DNA of 64,000 nucleotides from CBDCKN01 sp965219035 (GCA_965219035.1 CBDCMR010000003.1:1054001-1118000); one strand, 5' to 3'. Counted from the stretch's first letter, positions 26,136 to 34,042 are shown. The notes: generated from the letters alone by a model not told the origin. Numbers and translations are program-made.

Positions 26136-26555
26136 CCGAGCTCCTCGTAGAGGTAGGCCAGAGCCCGGATGCCCTTCTCGATGTGCTCCTCCGGGAACCA
26201 TTCGTTGGGCGCGTGCAGATTGGCTCCCGGAAGGGAGAAGCCGAGGAGTAGGGCGGGGGCGTCGAGGATTCGCTCGAACTCTCCCACAATGGGTATGCTT
26301 CCGCCCTCGCCGGCCAGGACCGGTGCCGCCCCGAACGCCTTCATCGAGGCCGTCGTGGCGGCCTCCTTGAGACTCTCGCTCAGCTGGGCCCGCCAGGGCA
26401 TGCCACCATGGAGCTCCTCGATCCGGACGGTCACGCCGACAGGAATGACCTTGGCGACATGTGCCTGCAATAGCTCGTAAACGCGCCTGGGATTCTGGTC
26501 CGCACCAGGCGGAAGCTCACCCGCCTGCGGGCCGCCGCCTCTTGCATGTCCAACA
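26132..26555 (-). pseudogene. C-terminal remnant of an M20-family peptidase/deacylase
   Basis: The open part (26132-26470) reads AHVAKVIPVGVTVRIEELHG, GGSIPIVGEFERILDAPALL and NLHAPNEWFPEEHIEKGIRA, the last third of an M20 (ArgE/DapE/CNDP-like) metallopeptidase, with the metal-site His of HAPNE. Upstream, VSFRLV and then DQNPRRVYELLQ follow in different frames, so a one-base slip lies near 26507. The catalytic domain and start are missing. The fragment ends 4 bases inside the trpE end. Confidence 0.75.
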
Positions 26556-26572
26556 CCCGTCCGTCCTACCGA

Positions 26573-26851
26573 TCAGATGAGACCGCGAATGCCCCACCGG
26601 TAGACGAAGCTCATGAACGCTGAAAACGCCAGGGCGCCGCCCATTCCGCCGGCGCTCAGCGCGAGGGGTTCGTCAAACTCGAATATACCGACTCCCAGCA
26701 TGCCCCCGATGACGGCACCGAAGGCGCCGAGCACCATGAGGAGAGGGACGTGACCGGAGGTCTCTTCCGGTCGTTTGATGGCCATCCGCATGAGGAGGCC
26801 GACAAAGGCTCCCATCACGATCCAGATGCCGATGCCGATCCAGTTCTCCAT
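26573..26851 (-). CDS. GlsB/YeaQ/YmgE-type small membrane protein
   Basis: 92 residues with three hydrophobic helices: WIGIGIWIVMGAFVGLLMRM, a Gly-rich VLGAFGAVIGGMLGVGIF, and a C-terminal segment with GGMGGALAFSAFMSFVYRW. Glycine-rich short helices are typical of the transglycosylase-associated GlsB/YeaQ family, linked to envelope stress. ATG 26851; no operon partner on this strand. About 260 bases upstream, to the next gene, hold no supported gene. Confidence 0.75.
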   Translation of the reverse strand: MENWIGIGIWIVMGAFVGLLMRMAIKRPEETSGHVPLLMVLGAFGAVIGGMLGVGIFEFDEPLALSAGGMGGALAFSAFMSFVYRWGIRGLI

Positions 26852-27111
26852 TGGTCACCGTTTGGGGTCAAGCGTGGTCTCGATGTCAAAGGCCGAGGCC
26901 TCAGGAAGGAGAATCTAAATGATCCGCCGACTGGCGCCACCGGCAGGACCCCAGGTGAACCGAGCCGAGGCGTCAGTCGGCTGTTGCCGCGATGCGGCCT
27001 GGGAGGCGACCGCCGAGACGAGCGAGCGTTGGCGAGCTCAATTGTGGGCCCTCTGCCTCACCCCATGCGGATCTTATTGCGCCCCGGGGCCCGCGGGTCT
27101 ACGGTTGGATC

Positions 27112-27621
27112 GTGAATGACGATGTCATCGATCTGACCAAGTATCTGGGCGAAGCCGCCGCCGCTGGGGAACCGGACGACTCGCGCAGCAGCTTCTCCGT
27201 TTGGGGTGGTGACGGGGAGCGATCGCGCTTCGCCCTACCCATTTGGCGGTCGATCTATCTGGTCGGTGGCGGAAGGGGGGGCCTGGTCTGGGTGGCCGAG
27301 CAGGGAGACTCCGAGCCGCAGGCGCTCTTCGTCCTGGACCTGGCAGCGGAGCCCGCACGGACCGACTTCACGCTCCCGGCTGTCGAAGGCGATGACCTCG
27401 GGGAGGCACCCACGGTCCTCGAGGAGGGCGAAGCGGTGGCGGTGTATCTTGGGAGCCGAACCGGCAAGAGCTGGTTTCTCGTGCTGGATGATCGCGGCGC
27501 CGCCAACGAACCCGTGACGGCCGGGACGAGGGAGGACCTACTCTTTCTGGCGGGAGAGTGTGCCGGCCTGCTCTTCTTCCGCGAGCTCGCCGAGGCCGGG
27601 GAAGAGTTGGACCTGGAGTAG
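27112..27621 (+). CDS. hypothetical soluble protein, 169 residues
   Basis: From GTG 27112 it reads MNDDVIDLTKYLGEAAAAGE, then beta-rich sequence (RFALPIWRSIYLVGGGRGGL, EAVAVYLGSRTGKSWFLVLD) and an acidic C-terminus. No signal or membrane segment and no family I recognise. The longer frame back to 26992 is Pro/Arg-rich and unlikely. The stop codon's last base starts a hairpin (repeat D1) shared with the convergent pspA gene. Confidence 0.65.
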   Translation: MNDDVIDLTKYLGEAAAAGEPDDSRSSFSVWGGDGERSRFALPIWRSIYLVGGGRGGLVWVAEQGDSEPQALFVLDLAAEPARTDFTLPAVEGDDLGEAPTVLEEGEAVAVYLGSRTGKSWFLVLDDRGAANEPVTAGTREDLLFLAGECAGLLFFRELAEAGEELDLE

Positions 27622-27654
27622 AAGGCTGTTGAAGAAGTACAGTGGGCAGCCTTC
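27621..27654. repeat. hairpin repeat D, copy D1
   Basis: GAAGGCTG (27621-27628) and CAGCCTTC (27647-27654) form a perfect 8-bp stem. The loop contains TGAAGAAGTACAGTGGG, which recurs with one change in a second hairpin at 36124-36166. It lies exactly between two convergent stops, so it may act as a bidirectional terminator, but the conserved loop suggests a dispersed repeat. Confidence 0.75.
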
Positions 27655-27659
27655 TGGTC

Positions 27660-28322
27660 CTACTCTTTCTTCCCCATGGCACGTTTCAGTGCTTCCAATC
27701 GCGCGTCTACGTCAATGGGGGGCGGCTCCGGAGCCGATCTGAACTCTTCCAGCGGATCGTCGTCCAGCGCCTCGTCCACTTCCAGGTGGGCCTCTCGACG
27801 AGCATCGTCGTCTTCGATGTCGCTGGCGATGCGATCCAGCTCGGCGAATAGATCGTCCGCCCCTTCGATGGAATTCCGTGTCGACGCCCGTCCGGCGGTT
27901 GCCGAGAGCGCCTCCCGGTTCTTCTCGGCGCTCTTGATCGCCTCGATCATCTCCCGGAACTCCCCCCGCCGCATGTCCAGCTCCTCCTTGAGGGCCAAGG
28001 CTTTCTGTTCGAGGACGTCCCGGCGGTGCTCATGCTTCTCGGCGTACTCCTGGGCGACCCGGGCGGTCTCCTCATCACCGATCTCGGAGGCCATCTTCTC
28101 CCGCCGCCGGCAAGTCTCGCCCTCGCGCTTCTCGGTCTCCGTTGCCTTGAGGGCTTTCGTGATGGCCGCCTCAAGCCGCTTGGTCTCGGCCTGGGTGTCC
28201 GCGGCCTCGCGCTTCATCTCCCTCAGGAGACGATCCACGGCCTCCGGAACGTCATCCCGGTCCAGTTCTTCCTTGAAGTTGTCTACGGCTTCTCGGAAGG
28301 CTCGGCGCAGGTTGTCGAACAT
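27660..28322 (-). CDS. pspA: PspA/IM30 family protein
   Basis: 220 residues from ATG 28322, almost all predicted coiled coil. The N-terminus MFDNLRRAFREAVDNFKEEL is an amphipathic membrane-binding helix as in PspA/Vipp1, followed by long charged helices and an acidic, Pro-containing tail. PspA protects the inner membrane under stress. The gene lies 27 bases after a MITE-like repeat (B2), which in turn follows the ECF sigma gene on the same strand, so the repeat now separates a probable sigma-pspA unit. Confidence 0.82.
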   Translation of the reverse strand: MFDNLRRAFREAVDNFKEELDRDDVPEAVDRLLREMKREAADTQAETKRLEAAITKALKATETEKREGETCRRREKMASEIGDEETARVAQEYAEKHEHRRDVLEQKALALKEELDMRRGEFREMIEAIKSAEKNREALSATAGRASTRNSIEGADDLFAELDRIASDIEDDDARREAHLEVDEALDDDPLEEFRSAPEPPPIDVDARLEALKRAMGKKE

Positions 28323-28348
28323 GGTGCCTAATTGTGGAACATCGCGCT

Positions 28349-28532
28349 TAGTGCCCCGCTTCCAAAGTGTCTCGGCCAGTCGAGGGCACGGTGCATCCGT
28401 GCGCTCGGCGTTGGGACTCCTTGCGACCACGCTTCGCGCGGTGCCCGCTATTGCTACGCCGCGTCGTCCCGCCTCGATGCCACGGCGCCCCGACCCTCTT
28501 GGTGGCTCGCGAACTTCGGAAACGGCACACTA
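28349..28532. repeat. MITE-like repeat B, copy B2 (184 bp)
   Basis: Left end TAGTGCCCCGCTTCCAAAGT, right end the complement of TAGTGTGCCGTTTCCGAAGT. The interior matches B3 closely, including GTGCATCCGTG, GCTCGGCGTTGGGACTCCTT and CTACGCCGCGTCGTCCCGCC. Its outer CTA (28530-28532) read on the minus strand is the TAG stop of the ECF sigma gene. Confidence 0.88.
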
Positions 28533-29201
28533 ATTGAGGAAGGGCTCGATCCTCTGGGCGAATGAGTTCCTGGCACGATGCAGCCGGCTCTTCACGGTTC
28601 CGAGGTTGACGCCGGTGATCTGGGCGATCTCCTCGTAGCTCTTTCCCTCGAGCTCACGGAGCCTGAACACCAACCGGTGGTGCTCCGGCAACTCCTCGAC
28701 TGTGTCCTCGACGAGGCGTCTCAGGAATCGCTTCCGGTAGAGGTCGTCGGGCCTCATGCGGAAGTCCTCGAACTGAAGGGGCCGGTGGTCGTCGTCCCAA
28801 TTGCCGGTGAGCCGCTGGAAGAGAATGAGAGGACTGCGGGATCGATTGCGCAGCTCGTTCTTGGCGAGGTTACTGGCGATGGTGTAGACCCACGTAGAGA
28901 ACTTCTTAGTCGTGTCGAACCGATGGAGGTGTCGGGTCACGCGAATGAAGGCCTCCTGAACGAGATCCTGGGCCCTGTCGCCGTCGCCGGTCTTGCGGGT
29001 GACGAAGTGGACTAGGCGATCGTGATAGCGCTCGTAGAGGTCTTCGAAGGCGCCGTTTCGGCCTTGGAGGTGAGCCGTGACCAGGTCTTCGTCACTGAGT
29101 TGAGCGAGGGGTTCCTCCAAGACGTAGGTCGCTAACTGCTCGTCTATGTTCGACTTTACCATGTGGTGTTCCAGTGAGGTACGACCGTCGGTGAGAGTCA
29201 T
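28530..29201 (-). CDS. ECF-type RNA polymerase sigma factor
   Basis: 223 residues. Region 2 is DLYERYHDRLVHFVTRKTGD, DLVQEAFIRVTRHLHRFD and FSTWVYTIASNLAKNELRN; region 4 is ELPEHHRLVFRLRELEGKSY then EEIAQITGVNLGTVKSRLHR. No anti-sigma gene is adjacent. ATG 29201. A Fur-box-like site lies 30-48 bases upstream, suggesting iron control, as in FecI-type regulators. The TAG stop is formed by the end of repeat B2. The downstream neighbour is pspA. Confidence 0.9.
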   Translation of the reverse strand: MTLTDGRTSLEHHMVKSNIDEQLATYVLEEPLAQLSDEDLVTAHLQGRNGAFEDLYERYHDRLVHFVTRKTGDGDRAQDLVQEAFIRVTRHLHRFDTTKKFSTWVYTIASNLAKNELRNRSRSPLILFQRLTGNWDDDHRPLQFEDFRMRPDDLYRKRFLRRLVEDTVEELPEHHRLVFRLRELEGKSYEEIAQITGVNLGTVKSRLHRARNSFAQRIEPFLN

Positions 29202-29230
29202 CGGGCTTCGACTATAGCATCGCGATTACC

Positions 29231-29249
29231 AATAATGATTCTCACTTTC
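29231..29249 (-). promoter_or_regulatory. Fur-box-like operator upstream of the ECF sigma gene
   Basis: On the minus strand GAAAGTGAGAATCATTATT matches the 19-bp consensus GATAATGATAATCATTATC at 15 positions. It lies in an AT-rich patch unusual for this window, at the right distance to block the sigma-gene promoter. Confidence 0.55.
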
Positions 29250-29315
29250 AATTTGAAATATGCTCCGTCGGATACTCGCCTACAAGGCCCCCCTGTCGGC
29301 ACGGGGCGCGTGACC

Positions 29316-30434
29316 TCATACGGGCCGACGCTCCAGGGTTCCCAAGCGACCCCCCTGTGAGAAGCCTGTGTATCGCGCCTGCTCGGGCTTCGGAAGATCG
29401 TCCCGCGAGGTGAGAGCCGCCTCTGCCGCCCCATCAACGAGGGCAGCCGCCTTTTCCTCGACGGAGGCCAACTGCGCCTGAGAGATTCCTTTCTTCTTCA
29501 GGAACTCCTCGAAGAGCCCCACGAGATCCCGGCGTCCCCAGGTCTCGAACATCTCCGCCGGGAACGTGACGCGGGCCTCGCCCTCGTCGTGGGTCGCGTG
29601 TCCACCCATGCGGAAAGTCTCCGCCAGCACGACGGCCGGCCCGCGTCCTTCCCGGCATTGGCGAACGGCTAGGGTCGTGGTAGCGAGTACGTCCAGGACG
29701 TTGTTTCCATCGGCGGCCCAGGAAGCGATGCCATACATGTCCGGCCAGTGCGCCATGTCTCCGGCCCCGTGCTGGTCGAGTCGTGTGCCGAGGGCGACTT
29801 GGTTGTTCTGTATCACGAAGACCACGGGGAGATCCTGGACAGCGGCGAAGTTCATTCCTTCGTGGCAGGCGGCGGTACGGGTCGCCCCATCGCCCACCCA
29901 GGTCATGGCGACACGATCCTCGCCCCGTAGCTTGAATGCCAGCGCCACACCCGCCATGACCGCGACACTCGTGCCCATGTGGCTGATGGGTTGTATGACC
30001 CCTACCGACGGATCGCCGGCATGGAGGTCCCGCCCGCCACTGGGCGAGTCAGCGGTAGCCAGATAGGCTCTGAATAGATCGGCCATGGGCATGCCCATCA
30101 TATGGCAGGCACCGGCATTTCGGATCATGGGGCAGACAAAGTCTCGCTCACAGTCGAGCGCCGAGACCGAGCCCACCGTGACGGCCTCTTCGCCAGTGCC
30201 CAGCCACGCCTTCGTAAGCACACCTCGCCGTACCCATCGCTTGAGTCCGATGTCGTGCAAGCGGGTGAGCAACAGGTCGCGGTACAGGGCGCCCAGCCGT
30301 GCCCCGTCCAGGTCGGCGATGATCTCGGCCCGCTCTTCGTCCTCCAGGAACGCGCGCTCGTACGCATCGATGATCCCCGGATCCGGAGTCCATTCCAGGT
30401 ATTCCGGCGGGTCGTATATCGGGTGCCGCTTCAT
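29316..30434 (-). CDS. 2-oxoacid dehydrogenase E1 component, alpha subunit (PdhA/AcoA-like)
   Basis: 372 residues. It has the thiamine-diphosphate motif WVGDGATRTAACHEGMNFAA followed by PVVFVIQNNQ, the ISHMGTSVAVMAGVALAF stretch and the phosphorylation-loop-like TFRMGGHATHDEGEAR. It would decarboxylate pyruvate or a branched-chain 2-oxoacid together with an E1 beta subunit, but no beta, E2 or E3 gene is adjacent. ATG 30434. The region 29202-29315 separates it from the ECF sigma gene and contains the Fur-like site. Confidence 0.9.
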   Translation of the reverse strand: MKRHPIYDPPEYLEWTPDPGIIDAYERAFLEDEERAEIIADLDGARLGALYRDLLLTRLHDIGLKRWVRRGVLTKAWLGTGEEAVTVGSVSALDCERDFVCPMIRNAGACHMMGMPMADLFRAYLATADSPSGGRDLHAGDPSVGVIQPISHMGTSVAVMAGVALAFKLRGEDRVAMTWVGDGATRTAACHEGMNFAAVQDLPVVFVIQNNQVALGTRLDQHGAGDMAHWPDMYGIASWAADGNNVLDVLATTTLAVRQCREGRGPAVVLAETFRMGGHATHDEGEARVTFPAEMFETWGRRDLVGLFEEFLKKKGISQAQLASVEEKAAALVDGAAEAALTSRDDLPKPEQARYTGFSQGGRLGTLERRPV

Positions 30435-30833
30435 TCGTAATGGTCCAGATCGGTGTGGGTGCTTCAGCGGGCCGGTGTCAGACCCAAGCTATCCGGCGGA
30501 CGGAAGAATCGGAACGACGAAGGGCGGATGCAGAAACGGTCGTCGCGGCTCGAAACCAGCCCCCCCAGGGTGGCCGCACGATTCCCGTTACACTACACCC
30601 GCCCCAACAAGACGGTGCAAAACCTGATCGTCGGTGGTCGTATCGCTATATACGACCGGCTCAATGAGATGTCACTCTCATATCGGTACGGGCTCGAAAT
30701 TTTTGTTGAGACAGGTGCGTTGCCGGTTGCGGGATGCTCAGCGAGATTAGCCGTAGCCATCGCCTCCCCAGGCCGCAGCCGGTGAGGTTGAGACAAATCC
30801 CCTCGAGGACCGGCGATCACCGAAACCATCGCG
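30435..30833. other. intergenic region with inverted repeats before the V4R-like gene
   Basis: About 400 bases with no supported gene. GGTCGTAT (30636-30643) and ATACGACC (30650-30657) form a perfect 8-bp inverted repeat, 6-base spacer; just after it TGAGA-N6-TCTCA forms a second, weaker one. The patch around 30690-30710 (AAATTTTTGTTGAGACA) is AT-rich and may hold a promoter. These could be operators for the downstream gene. Confidence 0.5.
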
Positions 30834-31484
30834 ATGCGCCACAGCCAAACTCACGAGCCTGCCGCCAACGGACGCCCACGGGTCTCCGCGGTGGTCGCCC
30901 TTACGTTTCTGGAGGTCATTCGGGCGCATGATCGACCGTCCGAGGTTTTCGAGGAGGAGGACACGTCCATCACCATGCCCCGCCGGCTGGGGCTGAGCGA
31001 TGTCGTGGAGCGCCAGATCCGCAGCTATCAAGACGAGACGAAGCGAGGGCGGAAGATCTCCGACGAAGAGTTCGGGAATCTGGTGCGTCTCGTCATCAAG
31101 AGGCCCGACTCCGAGGACGTGTTCTTCGAGTGCGGCAGGCGGCTCGCGAACAAGCAGAACGATCGTCGGTCTCGGTTCACGCCCCGCAGGCTGGCATTGG
31201 CCCTTGCCCGTCGGCGCGTACGCCGCCGGCTGAAGGCTTTGTTCGGAAGACGCTTAGGGGGATTCGCCCGCGGTGGCTTCACGTTGGAGGGTCGTGCGCT
31301 CCTCTTCATGCAGAGTGACCCCGGTGGTGACGCATGCGGCCTCGTGTCGGGTCTCTGCTCTGCCGTTTTGAGCACCACGATCCACGGCGCACCGGCAGTG
31401 GATCATCTGGCCTGTGAGGCCCGTGGGGACGCCTTTTGCCGGTGGGGGATTTCAGGGGGGGTGGAGCAGGTGCCTCATCGCTAA
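30834..31484 (+). CDS. V4R-like (4-vinyl reductase type) sensor-domain protein
   Basis: 216 residues. The C-terminal part (about 145-210) reads GGFTLEGRALLFMQSDPGGD, then ACGLVSGLCSAVLSTTIHGA and VDHLACEARGDAFCRW. The pattern hydrophobic-G-x-x-x-G, then C-x(4-5)-GD-x-x-C is that of V4R domains, which bind small ligands or metal. The N-terminal 140 residues are basic and unassigned. ATG 30834. The kinase-like gene follows 70 bases later on the same strand, so a sensory pair is possible. Confidence 0.6.
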   Translation: MRHSQTHEPAANGRPRVSAVVALTFLEVIRAHDRPSEVFEEEDTSITMPRRLGLSDVVERQIRSYQDETKRGRKISDEEFGNLVRLVIKRPDSEDVFFECGRRLANKQNDRRSRFTPRRLALALARRRVRRRLKALFGRRLGGFARGGFTLEGRALLFMQSDPGGDACGLVSGLCSAVLSTTIHGAPAVDHLACEARGDAFCRWGISGGVEQVPHR

Positions 31485-31553
31485 GAGACCTGCTCCGTAG
31501 ATTCTCAAGACATCACGGGGTTCCCGCGCGTTGCGAGCCCGAATAGGAGGTAC

Positions 31554-32303
31554 ATGGACGGGTTGTCGGCGGTATCGGTGATGGCCGCCCTGGTGGCGGC
31601 TTTGATGGGCTTCTTCGTAGGAAGGAGCTCGAGTCGTCCAAAGGGGGGCACGCCTGGCGGGGCCAAGCCCGGCTCCGTCGCCTCAGGTGGGGGTGGCGGC
31701 CCGGACGAGGCCTTCAGCCTCGCCCTCTCCCGCATCGGGGGGTACCTACGCCAGAACGTGGATGCTCCGCTGTCCGCGGCCTTCAAGGACCGCAGGCTCT
31801 CTCTCAGGAAGGCAGCGGAGCAGGCGGTCGCGGCGGTGGATGATCTCCACTTTTTCCTCGAGGATCCGACAGGGGAGATCGACGAGGACGACTTGTTGCG
31901 CATCGCGAAGGAGGCGGTCCACGACTACGAGGCGGATTGGGACCTGTCCGTGCGGGTTTCCGCCAAGGGGCCGGTTCCAGTCCAGGTGAATACCGAAGCA
32001 CTCCTCGATGCGCTCTACCTCATTCTTCACAATGCGGCGGTGTTCGGTGAGGGCAAGGGAGTGGTCGTGACGGTGTCCAGCGACAGAGAGTGGGGTCGGG
32101 TGCTCGTTCAGGACGAAGGTCCCGGCTTCACGGCGGAAGGCCTGTCGAGGGCGTACGATCCCTTCTACACGACGACCAAGGGGGGGTTGGGCCTGGGCCT
32201 TTCTCACGCACGGAGGGCCGTGGAGCAACAGGCCGGGCGAATCCACCTGAGGAACCGCACCGACGGAGGCGCTGAGGTAGAGATCGCCGTTCCGCTGGCC
32301 TGA
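31554..32303 (+). CDS. histidine-kinase-like ATPase protein lacking a recognisable phospho-acceptor His
   Basis: 249 residues. One N-terminal membrane helix (about 5-24), a Gly/Pro linker, then a helical pair and a complete HATPase_c domain: N-box LILHNAAVFGEG, G1 QDEGPGF, F-box YDPFYTTTKGG, G2 GLGLGLSHARRAVEQQAG. Where a HisKA domain has H-E-(L/I)-R-N-P-L, this has GYLRQNVDAPLSAA, without the His. ATG 31554 follows a perfect AGGAGG site. It may be an ATP-binding signalling protein or serve a partner's His; no response regulator is adjacent. Confidence 0.75.
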   Translation: MDGLSAVSVMAALVAALMGFFVGRSSSRPKGGTPGGAKPGSVASGGGGGPDEAFSLALSRIGGYLRQNVDAPLSAAFKDRRLSLRKAAEQAVAAVDDLHFFLEDPTGEIDEDDLLRIAKEAVHDYEADWDLSVRVSAKGPVPVQVNTEALLDALYLILHNAAVFGEGKGVVVTVSSDREWGRVLVQDEGPGFTAEGLSRAYDPFYTTTKGGLGLGLSHARRAVEQQAGRIHLRNRTDGGAEVEIAVPLA

Positions 32304-32331
32304 ACCCCCGGCCTTGAGCTCTCTGCCAAGC

Positions 32332-32610
32332 TAGCGTGGTGTTACAGAAGTGTCTCGGCCATTGATCTCGCTGCGCTCGATCGTCTCGCGGTCAACTCGG
32401 CGCTCACGACGAGCATGAAGGTCGCTCGGCTCGAGCACCGATGCATCCGGCCCTGCGGCGTTCCTCCTCCTCGGACCACGGCCTTCGGCCGCGTTGCCCG
32501 CGTTGCTATTCTTTCGTCGTCGCGCCTGGCCCACGCCTAGCTGTGCGGGTACCCCGGATCCGGCGCCTCGGCACTCTCGGTGCCTCCCGAACTTCTGGGA
32601 CAGCGCACTA
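32332..32610. repeat. MITE-like repeat A, copy A2 (279 bp, enlarged)
   Basis: The ends are TAGCGTGGTGTTACAGAAGT and the complement of TAGTGCGCTGTCCCAGAAGT. The interior is the A sequence (GAGCACCGATGCATCCGGCC, GGATCCGGCGCCTCGGCACT), with a repeat-C insert at 32364-32431 and extra bases in the central hairpin region. The outer CTA (32608-32610) is, on the minus strand, the stop codon of the heme A synthase gene. More diverged than A1 and A3. Confidence 0.85.
32364..32431. repeat. dispersed repeat C, copy C2, nested inside A2
   Basis: About 68 bases separate ATT and CGAG, which are contiguous in A1 and A3, so this is an insertion into A2. It is homologous, in reverse orientation, to 14924-14996. 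No obvious terminal inverted repeats or duplication beyond a few bases. Confidence 0.78.
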
Positions 32611-33555
32611 GCTCCGGGGTGCTACGGCCTCGCTTTCGGTGGCTACGTCCACGGTGCCGAGAGTGCCTGCCTGCGGAGCCCACGTCATCACCGCCAACGC
32701 CACGGTGAGGGTCAGGATAGTGGCGGCCAGCAGCGTGTGGAGTGACACGGGCATGACGGCCAGCCGCATATACACCGAAACGAACCCCAACGTCACCTGA
32801 AGGACCAGGAGGGCTCCGGCCGTCAGAGCAAGCGTCCTGGCCACCGAGGGTTCCAGTTCCCTCATCGCCCTCACCGCGAGGACCAACAGGGACACCAACA
32901 GCAGGATGCCGACCACCCTGTGTCCGAAGTGGACAGCGACAGTGGCGGTCTCCAGGGGAGGCACCCACTGGCCGAGGCACAGGGGGACATCGGGACACAC
33001 GAGTCCTGCGTCCATGTGCCGAACGGCTCCTCCAAGGACCGATTGGAGGAAGGTGAGGACCGCCCCCACCAGCGCGATCCGGCGAAGACCCACGAGGCCG
33101 CTCGCGGGCCCCTTCCCCGACGTCCACCGGGGCGAGGTGACCACGGTCAGGCCCGTGGCCAGGGCCAGGAAGAGGAAGGCCATCGCCAAGTGGGTCGTCG
33201 AGATGGCGTCGGGGAGCTGCAGAACGACCGTGAGCCCACCGAAGACACTCTGAACGATGAGCAGGCCAATTCCCGCAAGGGCCCACTTCCTGATAGCCGG
33301 CCGGTGCGCCTCGGGCTTCCAAGACACGTAGGTCGCCGCGGCGAAGATCAGGACCAGGCCGCCGGCTACCAGGCGATGCAGGTGCTCCCAGAAGACGGCG
33401 CCTGTCATCTCGGGGATCATGGTGCCGAAGCATGTGGGCCAGTCCGGGCACGCAAGACTGGATTCCGTGGCGTGGACCACGCTCCCCAGAAGAAGGAGCC
33501 CCAGGGTCCAGACGGTGGTGACGTAGAAGCCCCTATGGTGGTGCGCGGTGTTCAT
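32608..33555 (-). CDS. ctaA: heme A synthase (CtaA/COX15)
   Basis: 315 residues with eight membrane segments in two similar halves. Each half has a Cys pair in the outer loop (ACPDWPTCFG; VCPDVPLCLG) and heme-ligand His residues (FWEHLHRLVAG, TTHLAMAF, HFGHRVVGIL, SLHTLLAA). It oxidises heme O to heme A for aa3-type oxidases. ATG 33555. No ctaB or cytochrome oxidase genes are in the window. The stop TAG is provided by the end of repeat A2, just after VAPRS. Confidence 0.93.
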   Translation of the reverse strand: MNTAHHHRGFYVTTVWTLGLLLLGSVVHATESSLACPDWPTCFGTMIPEMTGAVFWEHLHRLVAGGLVLIFAAATYVSWKPEAHRPAIRKWALAGIGLLIVQSVFGGLTVVLQLPDAISTTHLAMAFLFLALATGLTVVTSPRWTSGKGPASGLVGLRRIALVGAVLTFLQSVLGGAVRHMDAGLVCPDVPLCLGQWVPPLETATVAVHFGHRVVGILLLVSLLVLAVRAMRELEPSVARTLALTAGALLVLQVTLGFVSVYMRLAVMPVSLHTLLAATILTLTVALAVMTWAPQAGTLGTVDVATESEAVAPRS

Positions 33556-33687
33556 TCCGGATCCTCGCTAATATCTTGGCCGGGGATCAGCCCCAGACAA
33601 CCTAACAAATTGCCCATCGGTTCATGGATCCAATAGATAAGAGGACGCTTCCATGCCGCCACGGGAGCGCCTGAGCCTAAGAAGACC

Positions 33688-34040
33688 GTGGGGTTCCTCC
33701 GGCGCCTCGCGCCACGGATCCGACCCTATCGCTTCGCCCTGGTCGGGGCCGTCGTTCTCATGCTCATGAGCACGGGCGTCGGCCTGGCGTTCCCGCTCAT
33801 CGTCCGGGAGCTCTTAGACGCGGCCTGCCTCGCCAACGACTCCGGCCTCCTCAATCGCGTCGCCCTGGGCTGCTGGGGCTCTTCGGGGTGCAGGCCGTGG
33901 TCAATTTCGGCCAGAGCTACCTGACCGCCTCGGTCTCCGAACGCGTCGTCGCGGACCTGAGACGGGACCTGTTCAGCTCCCTCGTCCACCAGCCGCCGGG
34001 CTTCTTCGCCTCCAGACGCAGCGACGCCCTGGTGTTCTGA
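33688..34040 (+). pseudogene. N-terminal remnant of an MsbA-like ABC exporter
   Basis: From GTG 33688 it reads MGFLRRLAPRIRPYRFALVG and LMLMSTGVGLAFPLIVRELL, the first helix of an ABC transmembrane domain. Near 33866 the frame shifts by one and continues as LLGLFGVQAVVNFGQSYLTA, VSERVVADLRRDLFSSLVHQ and PPGFFASRRS, then stops at 34038-34040 (DALVF). The rest of the transmembrane domain and the whole ATPase domain are absent. It abuts the acyl-CoA dehydrogenase stop by 2 bases, so a deletion joined the two. Confidence 0.8.
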
Positions 34041-34042
34041 GT

